A stretch of DNA of 64,000 nucleotides from positions 2,844,001 through 2,908,000 of the forward strand of contig JAYKKI010000138.1 in the NCBI GenBank assembly GCA_039881145.1, written 5' to 3'. Positions 1-13,351 of the stretch are shown piece by piece (the stretch's first letter is position 1; each line of letters opens with the position of its first letter). The notes under the pieces were generated by a model that worked only from the letters and a program-made list of their open reading frames with translations, was not told the DNA's origin and did no database searches. Position numbers and translations under genes: made by a program. Origin of the DNA: Druceiella hillmani. Taxonomy: Eukaryota; Arthropoda; Insecta; Lepidoptera; Hepialidae.

Positions 1-1453
1 TTAATATTATTAACTTGCATATTCTCTTTATCTTTTAATAAATATTTGTAATATTTTCAAAATGTTACCTTCTATCTCTATCATAAACTCATACCCTATT
101 ATCCATAAAGTAATTTAAATACACTTTTTCTTATTGAAAAAATTTTCTTAGTATATGTAAATGTTTTAAACATAACAATTTTATTACAAAATAAACGTGA
201 TTATACAATAAATATACTAACTTTTCCAGCATATCGCTTTTTTGTCTTTTTAGACCCCATAATTAACATTGGAAGCGTTATTTATGTCGCAGACATGAAA
301 TTGTGTTGATTTTCTAATAATTTCAAAGAACGACTTAAAAAAATCGAGTTTTTTTCTATATCTTATCTCACAATTTGGATAAAGAATTGTTTATTTTAAT
401 CTAAAAGTAGAAAAAAAATTACTTCCCAATCTATTAGTTCGGGGTTTAAAGTTCAGTACTTTAGTGCTCCGCGCTACTTCCCTTTTTCCAATTTTTTGTA
501 GTAATTATTTAAAAATCTGGCAAGAATGAGTAGAACTTGCGCTACGAGGATTCCGTAGACATTTAGCCATTTATTTATATTTAAGGGCACGTAATAATTC
601 TATTAAAATATTTACAATAATTAATTTTTGAAAATATAAATATTTTACCCACTATATTCTTCATGGGTAAAAAATTATGACGCATATTTATAAATTATGA
701 AATTAAGACAATTGATATTGGTAATGATCTAATCACCAGTTCGTACATGATTTTTGGCTCGGCAGTTTTATAAATAAGGAGGATGCTATACAAAATTTAT
801 CTTCGCATAATTTTTGAATAGGTTTTTAAATGTTAAACTACATAAAAATTTTTTTTGTATTTTTCATAATAACACTTTCAAATGATACAATAAACACTTT
901 CAAATGATGCTCCATATGACATACAAACTTAAAAAAAACTTTATGACATTTATTCTCTCTTTAATTTTTATATGAGTATTTTCAACAAGACAGTTATTGT
1001 AAAATATGTGCACTAAAATATGTTATGTGAGTTAATATATGTGAGCTACTAGGCCAAATTTGAAGTTTATGCGTCACGTGGTTTCTAAGAAAATAGACTG
1101 TTAATATAGAAAAATGAAAATAATATGCCTACTATATGTTTCATAGGCCTAAAAATATAGTGCATATTGCAAAAATGATGACATCTAGAATAATCCGTTC
1201 AGCTTTTCTAATCTTTGCGTGTGTACCTAAAAATCCATTTTTTTTTCACTGTATGAAATGAGTATTTTTCCAAAAAAAGGAGTTTGTGGAGCTAGTACTT
1301 TTCTAATTTAACATTAATGCAGTCTTAAATAACAAAACACAAAACCATTTCTCTAAAGACAATCAAATAATAAAACTCGAGACAATTTCTACAAATAAAA
1401 AAACATAAGCCAATTTCTAGAATACAATTACATAATAGAACTTGACACAATTT
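1..1453. other. AT-rich noncoding stretch
   Basis: No open frame of note, no repeat longer than a few bases and no recognisable transposon coding sequence on either strand. Composition is AT-rich with A and T runs, like most of the window. Confidence 0.6.
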
Positions 1454-1461
1454 TTACAAGA

Positions 1462-1735
1462 CAGCACGCAAGTAAACGATTGCTACCCTCGAGCACTCTG
1501 CTATGCAACCCCCGCCATCAGACGACCATGACGCATGAGCGACGGATGCATGATGCGTCAACATCCAGTGTAGCACTCGTGGGAATTCCACATCCCACAG
1601 CGGTTGACGCAGAAAAGCAAAGAGCGGATTCGTCGCAGGTCTATTTACAGACTTCCAAACTTCCTTACATCCAAATGTTAAAACAACGTACCTCGGCATG
1701 AGAAAGTCCTCGGCAATGTACCTCGGCATGAAAAA
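1462..1735. other. GC-richer patch of unknown nature
   Basis: This patch stands out from the AT-rich surroundings, with several CG dinucleotides, and it is open on both strands (minus 1454-1729, 91 codons; plus 1480-1701, 73 codons). Overlapping open frames on both strands are what a GC-richer block gives by chance in an AT-rich genome. I recognise no domain in either translation. It could be a decayed transposon fragment or an old exon. No splice sites or start context settle the matter. Confidence 0.35.
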
Positions 1736-1737
1736 GT
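1688..1737. repeat. short tandem duplication, 30-bp period
   Basis: The 20-mer GTACCTCGGCATGAGAAAGT at 1688 recurs at 1718 with one mismatch, separated by a 10-bp spacer that itself repeats CCTCGGCA. This is a local duplication at the edge of the GC-richer patch. Confidence 0.85.
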
Positions 1738-1739
1738 GA

Positions 1740-4700
1740 ACAAAAGTTGCGGAATATGCAACATTTAATATGTCGTTGTGAGGCCTTTTAGTCTAGACTA
1801 ACATCACATAACTGTCACTGCGCATCGCGCTGCTCCATCAAACAAGTTAATATTCAAGTCTGACAAATTATGTTCAAAATAATACTTACCTCGTAAATAC
1901 ATAACGGGCTTGACTTAATGTTCCACCTATTTCTTTGAAAAAAGTTTTTTACACCCGCGCGAGCAGTCATTGGCAAGAGCTAGTATTTATTATACACAAA
2001 TTTCAGACAAATGCATTTCCAGCCGTACCGATTCAGCAAAATGTTTAGTGTTGTATTTTTTACCATCTAAGTTTTCATTATCAATCGTAACCTTCGATTG
2101 CAAAAAGCTCACGCGGGAAATCACCATAATGACTAATAGTCAACTAATGTACAACCATTAAGAGGGTGTCTCTAACGGAAACTGTTTATTTTCGATACAA
2201 TGATTTCTTTGTAACAATATAATAATTTATTTAAACACCATGCTTGTACATTTACGACAGTAAGAGTCTATTATCATGTGTGCAAACGTATTATGAATCA
2301 AAATAAGGTATAAATTCAGAATTGGAGATGAATTTAACACTTAAAAAGAGAATATTACGTAAGAACATTTTGATAAGTGTTGGTAGGTTTTATTTTTATT
2401 ATTAGTTTTTGTTGTCTTTTTAGAACCATGCTTAACGCAGTAAAACCTGAATAACTTTTGATGAAACAAAGTAACATTAAGCATACTTTGGATATATTCC
2501 TTAAATTATATAAATAAACAGGATAATGAAAAACATAACGTGCGTCTCCTCATTCGCAAAAAGTGAAGAGCCATAATATTTCTAAATTTTAGTACTTAAT
2601 TACATTTTTGAATATTCCATATTAGATATTACATATAAGCTTCAAGCATTTGAAGCGTTCAGTATATTCACTATTAACTAATTGCGTATCAAACTGATAA
2701 ATAAGTTTCTATAGAACTGTAGAGTTTTAAAAAGTTTGTTGCAAGCAAAATAGGGAAAATTCTAATACAAATAATTATTTAATTAAAAATAATAATAAAA
2801 TATAAATAAATATCAAAAATGTCTCTACGCAATTCAAGAAAGAAATAAAATTGAAAAATCACATTAAAAGGAATGTGGAATCCAATAAAATTTTGACCAA
2901 CAAAATTGAAGAGAGGAATAAAAATACTAAGTCACATTTCTACGGAATAATGAATTTTCATATAAATATTAATCTAGAAAATTGCAGAAACAAAATAGAA
3001 ATAATAAGTTTTATTTAAACACAAAATCAAATTCCTACATAGTATTGATCTTCACAATTCAAGAAAAAAATAACAATAGTAACTTACCTTTATTGTGAAC
3101 ATCGAATTTTAATGAAAACAATTCATAGAAAAACTATCGTTTGCACAATAATTTTTTCTTCATTATTTGTTCATGTTCTTAAGCAAAAACGTTTCAAATT
3201 CTCTATATATTAGCATCGAAATTCTCGTTTGCAACTTTTCTTGTTGAACCTTATATTTTACCATTTTGTTAATTTAATTTCTCGATAATTATTCTCTATG
3301 ATCATTACTTTAAATATATCTACATTTTTACGTTAATAATATTCTATTATCATATTTTTTCTGCGTTCTTGCATATATACGGAATTATATATCCTTATCC
3401 ATTAAAATCGTATTGATTGTGATAATGATCTGGCGTGTAAAATTATACTTAATAACATTAATATTAGGAGCAATTTTTACTTAAGATTACAGGACTTTTA
3501 ATACACAAAATTACTTCTACGAGAGAAAGGTAACATCTACATAAAATATTTTATCAATACATAATCTCATTTCTTTAGTAAGTAACGTCACCCATTTATC
3601 TTTTATATAGTGGAGTTGCTGACATTTAAACTATGTATTTTATTATCATCATTGATTAAATATTCAGTGCCATTTCCGTAGGAGAAGAGAAATAACAGAA
3701 TAATGACCTGATAAACCTTATGATTTAATGACCTGATAAATATTATTATGACCTGATAAACCTTAGAGATGGTGTCGAAATGAGAACATACTAATTTATT
3801 CAATATTTAAGGGAAAAGTTTTTTATTTCCATAATTTTTTTTATTTCCATAAGCTACTGTTAACATTTTTTAGGCCAAACAATTTTTATGTATTGCTTTA
3901 AGTTAAGAAAACGAATGAACTTTTGAACCCAGTACTTCCGAGTTCAGATATTTACAACTATACAAATGCCCCTTATGAAAGTAACGGAATGACAGAGTCC
4001 TAATTACATACTTATTCACTTATCCTTGTTTTTGTGACAATAAGGTAGAAAATGTTTGAAAAACTTTAGAAAACGTTTGAATAGTACGTACCTATAAAAT
4101 TGTCTATTCTCTACAAATACCAAATTTTAAGCGCTTGGCTCAAATAAATATTCCCAAATGACATGATTACGTAATTGCGTAAAACGGTCCCTCGAATACT
4201 TCCAACGTTTAAATTAAAAATTAATAGTATGTCCTGTGTAGGTCACGTGTCACCCATAAATCCTCTCCAAAGTTGATTTTCATTCATAATTTGATAATTG
4301 AATGCAATTAAAAGAAAAGGTGTAATAAAATAACTTATTAACACTGTAATAATGGACACGTTTTTATATGAGCGTTATTGTCATATAATTTTAACAGCCA
4401 TATCGTTAAGTTTAATGACTTGAATAATTGTACCGTTGAAACAATTGGCTATAATTTTATTCATAATTCTTGAAATATTACGGTTTATTAATTTTACGTA
4501 TTTAATTGTTTAATTTTATTTAAAAAACCACATGAAACTTTTTGAGGTGCTTAAAATACAATTTTAAAAATGTTATTGCCAATGCTTCTGTAAATTGACA
4601 AACAGACGATGTTTGAATAGCGTTATATGGACGCAAAATAAAAATGTTCCTTAGCGTAAATTAAAAAAAAGAAGCCACCAAATAAAGACGAATGTAGAAT

Positions 4701-5700
4701 TAAAAACCAAGAACTCAAAGCAAATTTTTCCAAAAAAAGAAATTATAGAACATGGTTCCATTATCTGATACAACAATCAATCGTTTAAAAAGAACCAATT
4801 TTTATGCTCACTAAACTGAATACTACCTACTACATATCACTAAAGAAAAACTAATATTTTAAAATTGGTCGTTTTAGATTTTATTTAAGACGAAAATTTA
4901 AAAAATACAAAGTGATATTACATGCCTCTTTAAGACATTTTATAATAACATTTTATATATTCTTTTTTTTAACTCCAACCATGTTACCTTGTACAAAATG
5001 GTTTTTATCATATCTCTAAAAATTTTGCTGTGATCAAGTTGTCAAAATCCGATTATGACATTGTTCAGATTAAATACGTAATATATGGAATGATTGATTG
5101 ATAATAAATGATATAAGGATTTAACTAATATCTACAAATCTTAATATTTCCCATTTTACTACACATCTATAAATATTTTTCCAAATATCAACATTTTTAT
5201 AGGTACAAACAATTTATATTTTAAGGTGTGTTTGTGAATTAAAAGGAAACGACGTTACGAACTGCGTATCCGAAAAATTAATCCACGATTTTTAGTCTAT
5301 AAATATGATGTTTGCAAGTTATATTTAAAAATTTGCAAACTTTATTGAACAATAATATTTCTTCAATAGAAGTAAGTTGCAAACGAATTAAATGATTCAA
5401 AATAAAATTTGTATTTCATGTAAACAAGCTATTTGCAACTGACTTTTTCACAAAAGCAACAGCAATATTGTTCAAAACAGAGTTCTTTTGTTCTCTTTAT
5501 TTGGTATAAATTTAATATTCATTTAAATAGATTATTTAATTTTTTTATCTTTAATTTAGTATTAAATTTTTTTTTGCTAATAGTACTCTAAATTATTTAA
5601 AAAATATTTTACTATCGAGTCGGTTTTAAAAAATAAGAAACTGGTGTTTATGCCATTATACAGAATCATAAAAATGGATAAAAATTTTTTGAAACGTTAT
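1740..5700. other. AT-rich noncoding stretch
   Basis: About 4 kb with no supported gene. Open frames in it are short and have no recognisable composition. The only clear structure is the small tandem repeat at 3703-3764. Confidence 0.6.
3703..3764. repeat. three-copy minisatellite
   Basis: The motif ATGACCTGATAAA occurs at 3703, 3728 and 3748. Copies one and three also share the continuation CCTTA. Spacing is 25 and 20 bp. Confidence 0.85.
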
Positions 5701-5726
5701 AGAAATGTCTCGACAACCTCGTAAGG

Positions 5727-5762
5727 TATATAAAGAGCGCGGCATTCAATCTTCACCTCAGT
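5727..5762 (+). promoter_or_regulatory. candidate core promoter (TATA box plus initiator)
   Basis: TATATAAAG at 5727-5735 is followed by the arthropod-type initiator TCAGT at 5758-5762. The initiator A is 33 bp from the first T of the TATA box, the usual spacing. The DNA between is GC-rich for this window (GAGCGCGGC). The first ATG downstream (about 5808) opens only 15 codons before a stop, so any gene would have to be spliced or noncoding. The match to the arthropod consensus is visible. That it is active is inference. Confidence 0.45.
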
Positions 5763-5839
5763 AATCGAGTTTCGGTGAATTAAGGAAACACAAAATTCAG
5801 TCGACCTAATGGGAAACACTCACAATTCAAGGTTCTCTA

Positions 5840-8130
5840 ATTTTAGGGAAATTTAAGTTAGTTTTGAGTAACATAGCTATATTTTCAAAGACTCAAAGAT
5901 GAAAATTTTGATTTCACCGATAATCCATATCCAGATCGACCTGATAGATTAAATTTGGAAAAATAAAACGTTTTATGGAAAGAGAAAACAACATTACAGA
6001 AATAGGTAAATTTTTCATTATATGACACACTTTCACTAATGCTCTTATACTTCAATGGATAAAATTTCATTCTTTGTAGAAGAAGTATAATATTCTGATT
6101 GGCTATAACATGAGCTACGCTGCTCAAATGTTTGGCAAGTATGTCAGTCGGCAACGTGATAGTTATCAGAACTCTCTATCGCAAAGAGATCAAAGGTGAA
6201 CCATTCAATGAACACATGAAGTTTAAAGTATTATAAAGGGTACAAGTTAAAAAAAATTAAAATGAAAATTAAATTTAATGCTCACCTTTTCTTTTATCCA
6301 ATGATCGATTTCAATGTCCGCGCTATCGGCGCTTAGAATATAATTGTAAAAAGTTTTGCTTCCACCATTGCTGTGGACTCCATCTTAACAATTTTTACTT
6401 TATTTAATATTGATTTACGTTTAAGAATCATAAATTTATGATTCGATGATAGTAGAGTGATAGCTTGGACGGTGAGTTGAGAATTGAGAATGGTTGTTTT
6501 AAAACGCATACTTGTACATTTATAGATACATTTTGACAAATGTTTTTACATCCCAGTAAAAACGTAATAATTATGATAATGCAATTATAATCTTGCATTT
6601 TATATTAAAATATTGGTTCTTTAATATTTTTAAATTTATACTCATTTTGGCTATTGTGTTGTTGTTACAATAGAAAAAATATAATACACTATATATTGTC
6701 AGTTAACGTGTCATTAGTATAAAATAATAAAATATTTAAATGTGTCATTATACAAAATAATAACAAGTGGTATCAGAAAATGAGTCAAAATTCTTATGAT
6801 GCGTAAATTCAAAAATTAATAAAAAATCTTCGTCTTAATGTCGAAAGTTAATGTTGAAATCGTATCGTACGATTAGTTTGTAAGCTTATTTCAATTCAAG
6901 TTTATCATAACCATGCTGGTATGACGAAGTTTAGGAGCGTCTAATAACAATACGATTGAATAAAAAACGTGACGATAACAGCTGGGTATATTTTAGTCAA
7001 CTAGTGGTTTGGATATTAACATATTACCTATATTTAATGGAAAATAAAGACATGCAAATTAACTAGTAAAATTCTTTTAACTTAGACATGGATTCAACTG
7101 AGTTTGCTCAATGAATACCAGGTTTGATAAATATTATAAAGTAGGATTCAATTTGATTTTTTTCATTAATACACAATTGCTAAACGAGTATAGATAGATG
7201 ATTTTAAGAAAGATATGAAATTTGGATTTTAAACTTTAAAAGAGGTATTGGACTGGAATATTTTCATGGTATACTCTAACATACTCTTTAATATCTTATA
7301 CAAGAATAATTGAGCTGTTGAAGCGAGCTGTTGTTATATTATCTTCTTTGAATATTAAGCGAAATGTGGATTTAAAGCTTTCCTTATCGCAGAATTTCAA
7401 TCATTGTGCAGTGCAGTTTTATATAATATGTCTACAGCAAAACCCTCGAAGAAAATAAAATGAAAACATCCATATCGATAAAAGCATGCATAGTCGTAAA
7501 ATTATGTAGTACAGATGAAAATTATTACTTTTACAAGAAGTATAAGTGGAGACGAATTTATTCTAATAAAAAAAAAGGCTTTTAAGTCCGCCTCGTGAAT
7601 CTTCAAAACAGTATGATTTAGTTACATTGGTCGTAAACTTTTTTGGTAGTAAAATAGTAATAAACCATAAAACTTTGTCCATAAATTTATACACGAACTC
7701 CTATATTGATTGAGAAAATAAGCCATTTTGTTTTAACTATATACTGTAGTAAATACAGTGATTATAAGGAATTAATTTTGTTTTTCCGATGTTATATTCT
7801 CTGCTGACATCTGAACAAGTCTTAAAACATCACACTGACTGTACCTTCCGAAACATCCGAAACATTCCGGATGTACATATGAATGTACATCCATTTCGCT
7901 ATAGAATAATGTCATAAAATGAGAACAAATCTTCCCTGTCCAAAAAACATAGTTTATGTCCTTATTTAATATTATAAGCGCAAAAATGAATTTGTTCCTC
8001 CATTTATTTGCATCACTTTCACTAGTCAATAACTTATAAATGTTATGTACATATTACATAATATTACATATGGGAATAAAGAGAGGATACTTTACATACC
8101 ATAAAAAAATATTTCATGAAAAAATCACCT
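5840..8130. other. AT-rich noncoding stretch with two short palindromes
   Basis: No supported gene. Contains a 20-bp perfect palindrome with no spacer at 6425-6444 (GAATCATAAATTTATGATTC) and a 10-bp inverted repeat at 7869-7878/7883-7892 (GGATGTACAT) with a 4-base loop. Confidence 0.6.
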
Positions 8131-8138
8131 CCTTAGGG

Positions 8139-8163
<25 letters not shown>
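8139..8163. repeat. (AT)n microsatellite
   Basis: Uninterrupted AT dinucleotides over about 25 bp, followed by further TA-rich DNA to about 8210. Confidence 0.9.
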
Positions 8164-8170
<7 letters not shown>

Positions 8171-8735
8171 AACATATATGTATGTTTATATATATAATAT
8201 ATAAATACATAATTTATTGCTACAAGAACAACCTCTGTCTGTCCGCAAAAGCACCAAAGCAAAATATATTATGTTACAGATTGGAATACAATTGCAAAAT
8301 AACGTTTAAAAAAAAACTTAAAATTATAACAAACTGGCAAATCAACAACAATAAAAAATGGCGAGTAACAAGTAATTAATAAAAAATACATTTTCCATTT
8401 TCTACGCAAGCAGAGCCGCCGATCAAAGTCATTAATGTTTTGCATAATATAAATGCAAAATACGTGCCATTGAATTGTAAATGCCTTCAAATACTATTTC
8501 TCTGGATAGTACAAGTAACAGGAAATTTAACGAAGCAAATGTTGCATGTTTTAAAGAGTTCCTTATTTTAAAATTGGTCAAGCCTGTCTGTCTTTCCGTA
8601 CCTCACAGCAGCATGGCTCTTTCAGTTTAAAACTGATCGAGGTTAAATTTTTCAAAGAAATTTACTTAAATTGTTTAATCGCGCACACAGCAAGAAAAAT
8701 ATTTTTTTTTATTCACCGGCCTGTACATCGAATTT
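8164..8735. other. AT-rich noncoding stretch
   Basis: No gene supported. Two short opposed open frames (8182-8379 plus, 8269-8490 minus) overlap each other and show no recognisable protein composition. Confidence 0.5.
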
Positions 8736-8739
8736 GGGG

Positions 8740-8963
8740 ATAAAACTTCTTTCCCAGGGGTGCCATTCAGTGGGCATAAATGGAATCAATTATTGATCCG
8801 GCGTCTTATCCTCATATCCCTTGCGAGATACGAGTCATCAAATATTTTTAACCAGCCAGGATGCGTGGATGTTGCAGAATTTACCAAGAGCACAAGATTC
8901 CCTAATTGTGTATGATTACGAACTGTTGAGTTAATGCATGACCAATGAGCACTTTGCCGATTC
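8740..8963. other. GC-richer block, unidentified
   Basis: A compositionally balanced block in AT-rich DNA. The minus-strand translation gives short protein-like stretches such as EWHPWERSFIPKFDVQAGE, but they are interrupted by stops and match no family I can name. It is either a decayed transposon or an exon relic. There is nothing beyond composition to support a call. Confidence 0.3.
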
Positions 8964-10540
8964 GTTTTAGTGTTACGTCTTTAAAATGAAAAGAAAAATC
9001 GAACTGTTGTAGTATCACATGGCTGTCAAAGCAATTTTTCATGGAAATGGCTTGTGATATATAATTTCAAAAAAAAATAACCATTTTTTCCTTATTCCGT
9101 ACAAAACAGCCCAATTTTTTGGCCGTCAAGGAACGCAATGACTATCTGTTTCTTATTAATTGAATTCAATTGTATGAATTTCGTAATTTCACATAGAGAG
9201 TATTTTTCCAGGAAGGTTTTCATCTCGAGACCTCAGTACAGATCATAGCTGTTCAGATCATAGCGCTACTTTAATATCTATGAAATGTATACTCTAATGC
9301 TATGGATGGCAAGCTGCAATACGAACGCTCAACTAGTGGCAGGAAAAGTAATTTTTTTAAGAGAGATGTTCAAATTTAATTGTCTATCGTAGAAATTATG
9401 AAAATCACGGCTTTTGCACCAGTTTAGCCACGGAAAAAAAAAGAAAAATCAAATAAATTCGATAGGATCCCAAAATAAAATGAAAAACTGTCTGCAGCAG
9501 TAAATTTTTTTGTGATATTTACGTATGCACAATTTTGAATTATTTTTTAAATAATCATCTCAATTGTACAGGTCAATACGCCTTATCATTTTGATACAAA
9601 TCTATATTTATACAGGTTTTGTGGCTAACTTGTGTAAGTAAGGATTTGTATCTGAATTAATAGACATTAACAGTTACGATGAAAAATTCTGCGTGCAACT
9701 TCATACACGTGGCAGAAGTGAAACTCCTTTAGGGATCTAAACCTCGATTTGTAAGTATCTACTGAGGAGTTAAACGTCAGAGGCTATAAATATTATTCAC
9801 AGTTTAAATACATAGAGCACTAGCGCATGCGTACATTTCAAAATTGTAAACGTTGCTTGAGAGCAAGATAATGCATTGAATCAAATATTAAAAACATATG
9901 CAAAATGTAAGTGCCTAGAATTTTCTAAATTCCTATAAGAAAATTCGAATAAGATACATTCTGAAAAAAAACGATAACGATACATTATGTAAACCTCTAA
10001 AACATGTTCATATAAATTTACATAGACAAAGATCAATTAAAAAATTATCCACATCGCTAATACCAGAAAACTGCTAAATAAAATTAAAGGAAGTCGGGAT
10101 GTATTGCTCGTATTGTAAATCATATTTATGATAACTATATATGTCGATTAATTGCGAATTCATAAATAAATTAAGTACATATATTGTTAGTCCTTGTAAT
10201 GGATGAATTTCATGCAGAATTGGTAAAAAATAAATCACAAATAGATATATATATATCGACCACATTTTGACGTTTACTTTAGACACCCATAACGTACAAA
10301 ATAGCTAACAGCACTTATGAGCGCCGTTTTTATTTATTTTCGCGCATGCGTACACTTCATGTCTTATTCTTTAATGCTCACTCACTCACTTCCAAAGCTG
10401 ACGTAAAATAATCACGTCCCAAGGTTTGCAAACAATGTTAGACTTAGAACCATCTTAATGTTAGTATTGACTGAATTACCAACTGTTAAACCTTTGCAAT
10501 ATCTTTGCACCACGTGATAATTTACTTATCCATAAGGCAT
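8964..10540. other. noncoding stretch with two NRF1/Ewg-like palindromes
   Basis: No gene supported. An 18-bp word GCGCATGCGTACATTTCA at 9823-9840 recurs with one change at 10342-10359, and the palindrome GCGCATGCG reappears at 39352. The core resembles the NRF1/Erect-wing binding consensus. Whether it is bound is unknown. Confidence 0.4.
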
Positions 10541-10549
10541 ACAGGGTTT

Positions 10550-12690
10550 CTTATGCTATCAAGCAAATATATCTAGTAAAACATCTTTCTCCATTTCACT
10601 TATTAAATTATCGTTTATTATTTTGGTTTCGTTACTGGAAAATTGAAAACATGTATAAAAAGAGAAAGAGGAACGTCATAAAGAGATGTGAAAATAAATT
10701 TAACGCACCTTCTACTATTCACAATTTATCACCAGCTGCTCCCACGTTAAAAACATTAACAAGCTTCCTAAAGATAAAACAAAATTAACACGTTCGCCGA
10801 GAATTATGAAACGGCAGTTCTGAAACTACTCACGTATTATAAAAAGAGATGAAAACATCATTTTTACAATTTAGTGCGGATCGTAATTGTTTTAATGTGC
10901 AAGGATGTGGATAGCTAGGAAGCATGCATTTTTATTAGAGCATAAAAGGGTTGGAAATAAAAGCCTTAATGTGTTCTCGTGTATAGAGATGGCTGCTACA
11001 ACAACCTTCAGTTTAATAACACTAAAAGTATTTTAAATGGTCACCATAGATGATTTCCCATTTGCCGCTGGAGTTATTAAAAAGAAATTATTGATAATTT
11101 AATTTGTGAACGAGAGACACATGCATTTTATGGAAACACCAATATTTAATTTCTATTGTATTTAGATACGTAATTTATAAACAACATTTCTTTCTTACGA
11201 GGAAAGAACCTGGCCATCATAATGAAAATTGAAAACCATGGATTTTTTATTTCAAATACTTCATTTCAATATCTTCATTTCAAATACTCCTTCATTGCAT
11301 AGACGCAGGTATGTGCTTTATTAACAAAAAAATTACAACTCTGGTAACTCTGTGGGTAATGAACTTTTAATATAACATTTTGGTCCGTTAGTCTGTATGT
11401 ATGGACGTATGAAAGTAGGTACGTATGTAAGTATATACGAATGAGGACACGTTACGGGTAGCAAGTGTTAATAATTTTTTCTTAATATTCTTTCTGTCGA
11501 AAGGTTAGCTATGATAAAAGAGCCATAGTAATTAAGCATATTAAATAAGATCTAGATTCTCAATCTTAGATCTAGATTCTCAATCTAAGGAGAACAAGGC
11601 TCTTGACTTTGCTAAGTAAAAGGATATTTTCAGAGCAAAGTCAACAGCCATGTTCTCCTAGGATTGAGAGCCTAGATCTAAGATAATCCTGGCTACAGAA
11701 ATGCGAGGTCGATTCATAATATTATGAATAAGGTAGAAAATGTGCTGATTGCACTGTTAATAAATCTTCACACTCTTCAAAACTTCATAATTAAGCTTTT
11801 TCACGTCAGCATAGCATGCTATCCCCATTTTGCGGCGGTACTTTCGTCCCATATTTTCGTTACGATATCTAAAATGGCGCTCAATACCATTTAAATCAAA
11901 TTAACTTAAGAAAAAATATTTCAGGTTTTCATGTTATAAACGGTTATCACAATTTTTCATTATTTACACCTTTGTTTCATAATGTACTTACCTACAATTT
12001 TCTATATTTTAAAAAAAATTAGTTTTACCGATCGATTTATTTTTATCGTGCATTGTTATGCTATTACCAAAAAATATCTTCATTATTATTCGAATATACA
12101 TTTATAATTGATGACTTGAAATAACCTCTAATTAATTGGTCTTTTCCCGACAAAGCTTCGTAATTAATTTTGCGTTAATTGCCATTTTTTCACATACAGC
12201 TATTGAACCTACATTAATTTTTCTCGATTTTTTATAGAGAATACTCACTAATTAACATGTGATATTCGACATTACTCTTTTCATTTAATCGTAAACATAC
12301 CTGGTATACATATATAGGATGAATATTGTGTAGCTAACACCAAGTGCTAAGGAAAGAAGCAGTTAGTACTTTTTCTTTTATATTTTTATGAATCGCTGAG
12401 CAAAATTAATTTAAATTAAATAGAGGTTCTAACGTCTTTTCAATCTTAATTTTCTGGTCAGAGACCGAGTACTCGAAATTAGGACAATAAAATGTAGTAA
12501 TGCAATATTTAAGCATATTCCAAATAATCATTTTTTCTTTGAATGGAACCTCAATGCACAATCTTTATCTTAAAATGCTTTACGTTACACGCTGGTGATA
12601 GAAATGAATTTATTAATATAAAAATTATTATCGAATGAATAGTCATTCAATGAATAAAATTAACTAATTGATACATTATAACACTGTATC
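10550..12690. repeat. diverged tandem duplication, copy A
   Basis: This segment aligns colinearly with 13080-17470. Matching landmarks are: a proximal block (10730-10850 with 13160-13300, sharing GAAAC-AGTTCTGAAAC-ACTCAC-TATTATAAAA spacing); GCATAAAAGGGT-type text near 10940 with GCCATAAAAGGGTC near 14010; GAGATGG near 10985 with 14050; AGCATGCTATCCCCATTTT at 11812 with AGCATGTTATCCCCACTTT at 16650; and GATATTCGAC near 12260 with GATTTTCGAC near 17010. Identity is moderate and patchy, so the duplication is old. No coding content is seen in either copy. Confidence 0.65.
11566..11681. repeat. long imperfect hairpin, 48-bp arms, 20-bp loop
   Basis: The left arm 11566-11613 and right arm 11634-11681 are reverse complements with six mismatches in 48 positions, around a 20-base loop. 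The left end also shows a 20-bp direct duplication (AGATCTAGATTCTCAATCT) starting at 11548. The size resembles a microRNA precursor or a very short fold-back element. There is no flanking target-site duplication that I can identify, and it is absent from the homologous copy B. Confidence 0.8.
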
Positions 12691-13351
12691 ATATACACGG
12701 ATTTACTAGTACTCAGTATGATTGAGAGACCAGATATGGATTGAGTTAGTAAAATTTCAATGGGTTTATGAAAAAACATATTAAAGGAAGTAATTGGTCG
12801 TTTAGTAGGTGAATTACTTGAATAACCAGAAAATGTTTTTTTTCAAATTAAAGTTATGATCATACCGAGAAAAGTAAATAGCAATAATATAGTTTTCAAA
12901 AAAGCAATGTTTTTTGTGAAAATGGGAAATAAAATAACCACAAGAATATATTAAAAATATCGTTCAAGGATATCTTCAGAAATAAGTCTTGAGGTATATT
13001 CGACGCCAATTTGGTCACTAACTAGTCGCATATTCAACACATTTCAAAATTTTTAACCTAAAGCTATTAGCTTGTTTCTTAGGCACCGCAATAACTTAAA
13101 TATCTTGCTCATCTCACATCCATCTTAATTCCAAAAAAAATCACGCGCTTGCTACGGCGGGTAATAATTGACAGCTTAACACCAACCGTTCCCACTTTAA
13201 TCATTAAAAAGTTCTCAAACGTAACAATAGATTTAAAATGCTACAGAGGATTATAAAACATCAGTTCTAAAACAACTCACTTGTTATAAAAAAAATACTA
13301 ATGCCGGTATCTACTCGCTACTATGCAGACTTTGCGGTGATTACGATAAGC

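Noticed and set aside
9640..9790. Transposon-like wording (GTGCAACTTCATACACG...GTGAAACTCC)
   Set aside because: It looked like a dispersed repeat I half remember, but I could not support a family or boundaries.
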